DNA of 64,000 bases. Origin: Sipunculus nudus (Eukaryota > Annelida > Sipuncula > Golfingiida > Sipunculidae). This document shows positions 59,373 through 64,000 of this stretch, one piece after another (the first letter of the stretch is position 1; the number at the start of each line of letters is the position of its first letter). Both the position numbers and the translations under genes were made by a program. The stretch lies in assembly GCA_026874595.1 (NCBI GenBank), contig CM049318.1, forward strand, positions 59,924,250 to 59,988,249. Reading direction: 5' to 3'. The notes beneath the pieces were generated by a model. It saw nothing but the letters and a program-made list of their open reading frames with translations, did no database searches and was not told the origin of the DNA.

Positions 59373-60230
59373 TGAGGTAGATTATTGGACCCCTTTAAGT
59401 GACCCGAGTGTTGTCTGCTTTGTATATGAAATTCAGGACAGGAAATGTCTCTGGCACAAATTGTGTGCACAAGACGCAATAACTGTTGAACCTTAAATTG
59501 TAACTGGAAATATGCATCCCAATGGATACATGCCTCCACCATACTGGAGTCCCTATTGTCAGATGCTCCCTAACCGGTGTGTGCATCCACTTTCCGTAGA
59601 ACTAAGCACACACAAAAATACGCTCTGCTAACACACTGGACTCCGTGACTCCCAGGCGATGGGTGCTCGAGCGTGACGTGAACAGGTTGCTATAAGCCAT
59701 ACCTTGTCTGCATTCACTTATTTTTTGCCCATATTCGCAGGTTCGTTCGTACCTAAGTATCCGTACATTAGTGAATATCCTTGATGATGCTTCAGATTCA
59801 AGAGTAGATGGATACTTACCAAATAAAATCTTATCGATTTTTCCTGACCCCATTCCCGAAATACCGTGGAATTTTCACGAGGTTCCATTCATGGATGCGT
59901 GTGTTATGTTGTGTTCGATATGTGCTGATGTCATCGAAACACGTACATGAAAATAACATTTTCTTTGGCGATCTTTTATTTATTCGAATATATACTACTA
60001 CCGTACCTGCGCGCATTTCTGAGACTCAAACGTCAGAGCGCCTTGAAGCTGTTTTGCTCCCTCCATTGCTTGTTGCCTAGCAACAGCCTCACTTTGGTAT
60101 CTATAAAGATAATTTACATTGTCCAGGAGCAGGAGCATTGAGCATATATAATGATCGTTTATCGTTCAAACAGTGAGACAGAACAAGTGCTGTGTCACCA
60201 AATATATGTAAAATAATCATGGATATGAAA

Positions 60231-60234
<4 letters not shown>

Positions 60235-60278
<44 letters not shown>
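60235..60278. repeat. (TA)n microsatellite
   Basis: TA dinucleotides in IF-B. Confidence 0.9.
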
Positions 60279-60279
<1 letters not shown>

Positions 60280-60385
60280 CCTGAGGATTGTCTAACCGCA
60301 GTCAATGTACAGGAGGGTGAAAAAAGGTGTATTTCTGTAAGAAGTATATAAACAAGCTGATACATTATACCACCGGTAACCTTCT

Positions 60386-60605
60386 CAGGGGCGGAATTTT
60401 TTTTTTGGAAAAGGGGGAGGGTCCATCTAAGGAGGACTTAAGAAATGCCTAAAAAAAGTCCACTTGTTCAGAACGGGGGGGGGGGGGGGTCCAAGACTTA
60501 AAAATTTGTCCGATGCCCTTAAAAAGGTTGCAGCGGATTAAAAAAAAAGGCGGTGGGGGGGGGGGGGGGGGTCCGGACCCCCTGCACCCCCCCCCGGATT
60601 TGCTC
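60386..60605. mobile_element. Poly-G MITE related to 57241-57426
   Basis: Begins CAGGGGCGGAATTT and ends CCCGGATTTGCTCTG (weak inverted repeat). It shares GGAGGACTTAAGAAATGCC, CCTAAAAAAAGTCC and CTTAAAAAGGTTGC with the copy at 24244. It contains two long G-runs. Confidence 0.6.
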
Positions 60606-61052
60606 TGCATCCATTTTTTAACTTTGCAGCTTTTTGATTTATGTATGAAATCGCAAAATTTCACATATAAAAGAAATAAATAATTGTTTTAATTATAATA
60701 AACAATTATAAAAAAAAAATTGTATGAAAGTTGTATACATGCACATATTTATATTTATTTTTGGTATGCAAAACAAACCACACATCGACGAATATCAAAA
60801 TCTTGTTGTGTCCCTCCGGAAGAAAGACACAATAATGCACACTTTTGTACATTTAGGACAAACCTCAGCCTGAATGCTTCGATTTCTTTTGTCACCTTGG
60901 ACAGATCGAGGCGTAGTTGGTTGATTTCATGGTCCTTGCCGGAAATGGTCGAGCGCAGGGAGGCCACTTCCGCCTCGCTCTGGGCCAGAGCTTTTCTTAT
61001 TCCGTTGATTTCATCCGTGGCGTGGCGTGCCCTGTAAGCCTCATTCGACAGT

Positions 61053-64000
61053 CTGCAGATACAGTTATGGCCTACGGTATACATGTAAATTTGTATATTT
61101 AAAAGTGAAGGCGATGTGTAATCAAAACCGCCCATTTCTAAATCACAGTTTAAAATGGAGATACAGAATATTAATAAAAAGCAATCATTTGCTCAAAATA
61201 AACAAATTAAGGAAGAAGGTAAAATTATTTAGGTAAATAAGGTAAAATATTTAGGTAAAATTAAAAATCTGGAGGTTGTATTTGTATAAAAATGAAGGCC
61301 ATATAAGATATAAATGCAGACATGTTGCCAGGTGTAAGACATATATATTAAACAGTCATGACACGATTTGCTTATGGCAGGGGTCTGGCTGACTCCTGTG
61401 TCTAGTATATTTTCGTAAGGAATAATGGTCTATAATATCCTTTATTTTCCACCGTGTTGGCTGTTATATGATTAATATCTCCCCAACCCACCATGGGAAG
61501 TGAGATAACATTATTATTTCTGATTATTAATATTGTTTATATCCCCCCAAGGGAAGGGAGACATCATTATAATTTCTATATATTAATATTATTACACAGA
61601 CCTTCTATTTTTGAAAACATGAAGCTTTATTGAGGAACTTTAGGTGATGCAATATAGCCATCTTAACCTGTTTAACGGACCTTTGGAAACTCCTTGGAGA
61701 ATAGATGGTCATGCAGAAGTTCTTCTACGATCAAGCAGTCAAAACTACTACATTTTCTGTAACTTATTTTTTTATTGATTCCTAAATCTCAGATATTTTA
61801 ATATCAAGTGCTCTTATAAAATTACTTCAGGAACCTGTAACTGGTGAAATGTTGTAACAAAATGTAAGCAACATCCAAGTATATCATGTTTTAATCCGTT
61901 TTACCGAGTACACCTTTCTGCACTTCCGGTATACCAATTTAAGCTGTAGCCCACGTGCTGTCCTTTACAGGAGAGAATATTTCATCCCTGCATAGCCTTT
62001 CTATGTCCTCATTGACTTTTTCCTGTAGACCATATGAAATCAACCTTGGGCGGCAGAATTTTGGTTGACATTCCGGTTCCACTAAAGTTTTGCTTTGATA
62101 TCTTTCATTTTTCACGGTTCATCTTGTTCCGGTTTGCTTATTGCTTTGGTTGACTGCCTGCTTGATTATTGTTTGTGTCCACGACGAACAGCTGCAGATT
62201 TGCACATTCACGTTAATGACGAATCTGCACAATCACGTTAATGACGCCAAATGGAAAGATCGCTTCTCCAATGACAAATGTACGTTTCTAGAAAGTTTTC
62301 TGTTTTGTGGAGTCGGTTATTTGCTGAACAACTGCTCATTTTCTCGCTTGGAAATAGCAATTATATAGGGATCCAGTGTCAAACTCCAATTTTAGTTTTT
62401 GGCATTAACTTTGGGATGTACCCGGATTGGTTACTGGTTTGGCTTCTCACATTCAGAAGTTTAATGCAACACTCATCATCAAACTCGTCGTTTTTTTGTT
62501 CTCGTCGCTTGACGCTGAACAAACAATTATTTATAGTGTGGTTCCTGCCGCTATATCTGGAGCACTTGTTTTCCCATGGTTTACAATGGACCCCAATGGA
62601 CAAGTTTCTGTGGTCCCCCCTAGCTCCTGTGCGTCGCTGGCGGTAATTTCAATGGCTGTTGCTCTTTCAACAGTTCTTTTCAAACTAAGATATTCTACGT
62701 TAAGGAGTCGTTACTGTATTTCTCGAGGCGTAGTCCACCCATAGGGTGCATGGTCAGTTGGAGCTCTGAACCGGCTATGTTGAGAAATACTTTTAGCACT
62801 GCGACCTAATCAGCTATATATACTTTCGACTTGTTGATGGCCGTGGCGGTGAAACCTGAACCGCTCGGATATTGTCAATGGCCTCGGGGCATAGTACGTC
62901 GGTGATCTGCTTGTGTGGTCATTCGGCTTGCTTTACAGGAGCGATTTGACGTGTTAGTTAATTGAACATTTTTCCACATTTTAACGTACTTTCCTTTTTT
63001 CATCAGTGCCATTTACCAGGAAGATTTAATCCAATCTTTGCAGGTAAGGGACCAGGTGTCCTGCGCTTCATCGAATAAATCTATTTTTTTTTCTATATGG
63101 TCATTTTTTTCATGTGGGCAGGCTAGACTTGTGAGTCTTAAAACGGATGTATGATGTTGATTCATCGCACCTTATTATCGGCGTTCGATCAGTCTGTAAA
63201 ATAACTTCTCCGCTGCTATATTTAGTGTGTTTCGTTTTCGTGGAATGGCCTCGTCGCCAGTGATTAATATTATGTATTTTGATGGAAAGCTTTAATTATA
63301 ACACAAGGCAGGTATTTGTTCTAGGACCGAACTATTCTAATTTATAATTCCTATGACATACCATATCTACCTTACAGCTGCTGGATAACCTCCCATTTTA
63401 TTTACTTGAAGTGAATCAGATCTGAATGTTGTGTTGCATATTTGTATAGCTGCAATGATTCATAAACAAAAACGTCAACTAGCATTTTAAAACCACTAAC
63501 TTTTTTTATTATCTGTTAACAAAATCAGCATTTGAAATTCATCATTTAACTGAATGGCAGCAAACCAATACAGGTTCACATTCAGTATGACCAATTGCTC
63601 GGTTTGCACACATTTTCTGACTGCTACTTTTTAACCTTAAAATGTTATCGATTTTTACATATGTTCATGGAATTAACTTGTAGAAAGCATTTAATTGTAA
63701 CAGAACACGCATATGGCGACAAGCTAGTGCATAGTTATTATTCAGTCTGTGACGGGAGATAACTTTAGAACTGCACAATTCCAGAATTATATCTTTACTC
63801 TTTCCATTGTACAAATTAACAAAAATATATCCGGACTTGCCTCAATAGTCATACATTTGAAATAAATTCAGCAAACCTTTTTCGCAGACACCTGTGAGGA
63901 ATTTCAAGGCAATGATTTCTATATGAATAATTGATTGTAAACTCTCAGTAAACTTTACTTACAAATGAAAAAAGTCCTTTAGTCATTCTTTAAAAATACT
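61053..64000. other. Right flank, no supported gene
   Basis: Expected to contain IF-B exons 1-2 if they exist, but no helix-initiation or coil-1 exon is visible. Overlapping plus ORFs at 62278-62646 and 62427-62744 (the second hydrophobic, e.g. IIYSVVPAAISGALVFPW) have partly open minus-strand frames opposite and no recognised domain. The rest is AT-rich without features I can support. Confidence 0.4.

Larger units (their letters stand above)
54680..61052 (-). pseudogene. IF-B: decayed tandem paralogue of the intermediate filament gene
   Basis: Exons homologous to IF-A exons 3, 4, 5, 6, 8, 9 and 10 lie in the same order: 60864-61052 (189 bp, as in IF-A), 60007-60100 (94 bp, same), 58551-58669 (119 bp against 120), 56909-57103 (195 bp, same), 56349-56488, 56083-56150 and 54680-54766. 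Peptides include EINGIRKALAQSEAEVASLR, RQQAMEGAKQLQGALTF and AELARYQRETEMVLSKSL. Defects: the exon-5 homologue has a 1-bp deletion giving TAA at 58601-58603, and its donor reads GA/AT instead of GT; no homologue of exon 7 (coil-2 end, LLEGEE motif) exists between 56489 and 56908; the last exon has a net 16-bp deletion that removes the original stop and runs on to TAA at 54680. Skipping exon 5 would keep frame, but exon 6 to exon 8 would not. Exons 1-2 are not visible to the right edge and may be beyond it or lost. Confidence 0.85.

Noticed and set aside
62278-62744. Hydrophobic plus-strand ORFs as a membrane protein gene
   Set aside because: No recognisable family, open frames overlap on both strands, and no splice or start context supports them.

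Overview
This is a eukaryotic nuclear window: split genes with GT-AG introns, long AT-rich introns, and many microsatellites and short non-autonomous mobile elements. The recognisable genes are animal. The density of tandem-core repeats with hairpin ends, together with intermediate-filament (IF) proteins that have a long, lamin-like rod, points to a lophotrochozoan, most likely a marine mollusc. That taxonomic call is an inference.

All four recognisable loci lie on the minus strand. From left to right they are: (1) AAAS/aladin, a nuclear-pore WD-repeat protein, with 12 coding exons between 655 and 19949 and the last exons beyond the left edge; (2) YRDC, the threonylcarbamoyl-AMP synthase for tRNA t6A, as one uninterrupted 250-codon ORF at 28307-29059; (3) an intact cytoplasmic IF gene, here IF-A, with ten coding exons at 34841-45240 and a probable 5'-UTR exon ending at 47260, rebuilt as 462 residues; (4) a tandem paralogue, IF-B (54680-61052), which keeps the exon sizes and phases of IF-A but is decayed. 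In IF-B one exon has a frameshift and a lost donor, the rod-end exon is missing, the last exon is frameshifted, and no first two exons are visible.

The rest is introns and intergenic DNA full of repeats. Intron 1 of AAAS begins with 19 tandem 55-bp units that each copy the end of exon 1 plus its 5' splice site, so the true donor is followed by a ladder of decoy donors. A truncated Tigger/pogo element with a TA duplication lies further into the same intron. Introns 4, 6, 11 and 12 of AAAS, and its upstream flank, hold several tandem-core repeat families. They share a GGTGGCGCCACC-type palindrome, and two of them end in a hairpin with a TTC loop followed by an A-run, a Helitron-like layout. Inverted-repeat MITEs of at least three types, including a hAT-type one with an 8-bp duplication, are scattered through the right half.

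No prokaryotic operon, CRISPR array, rRNA or convincing functional tRNA gene was found. The genes do not form an obvious joint pathway. Exon models are reconstructed by eye from splice signals, reading phase and remembered family similarity.
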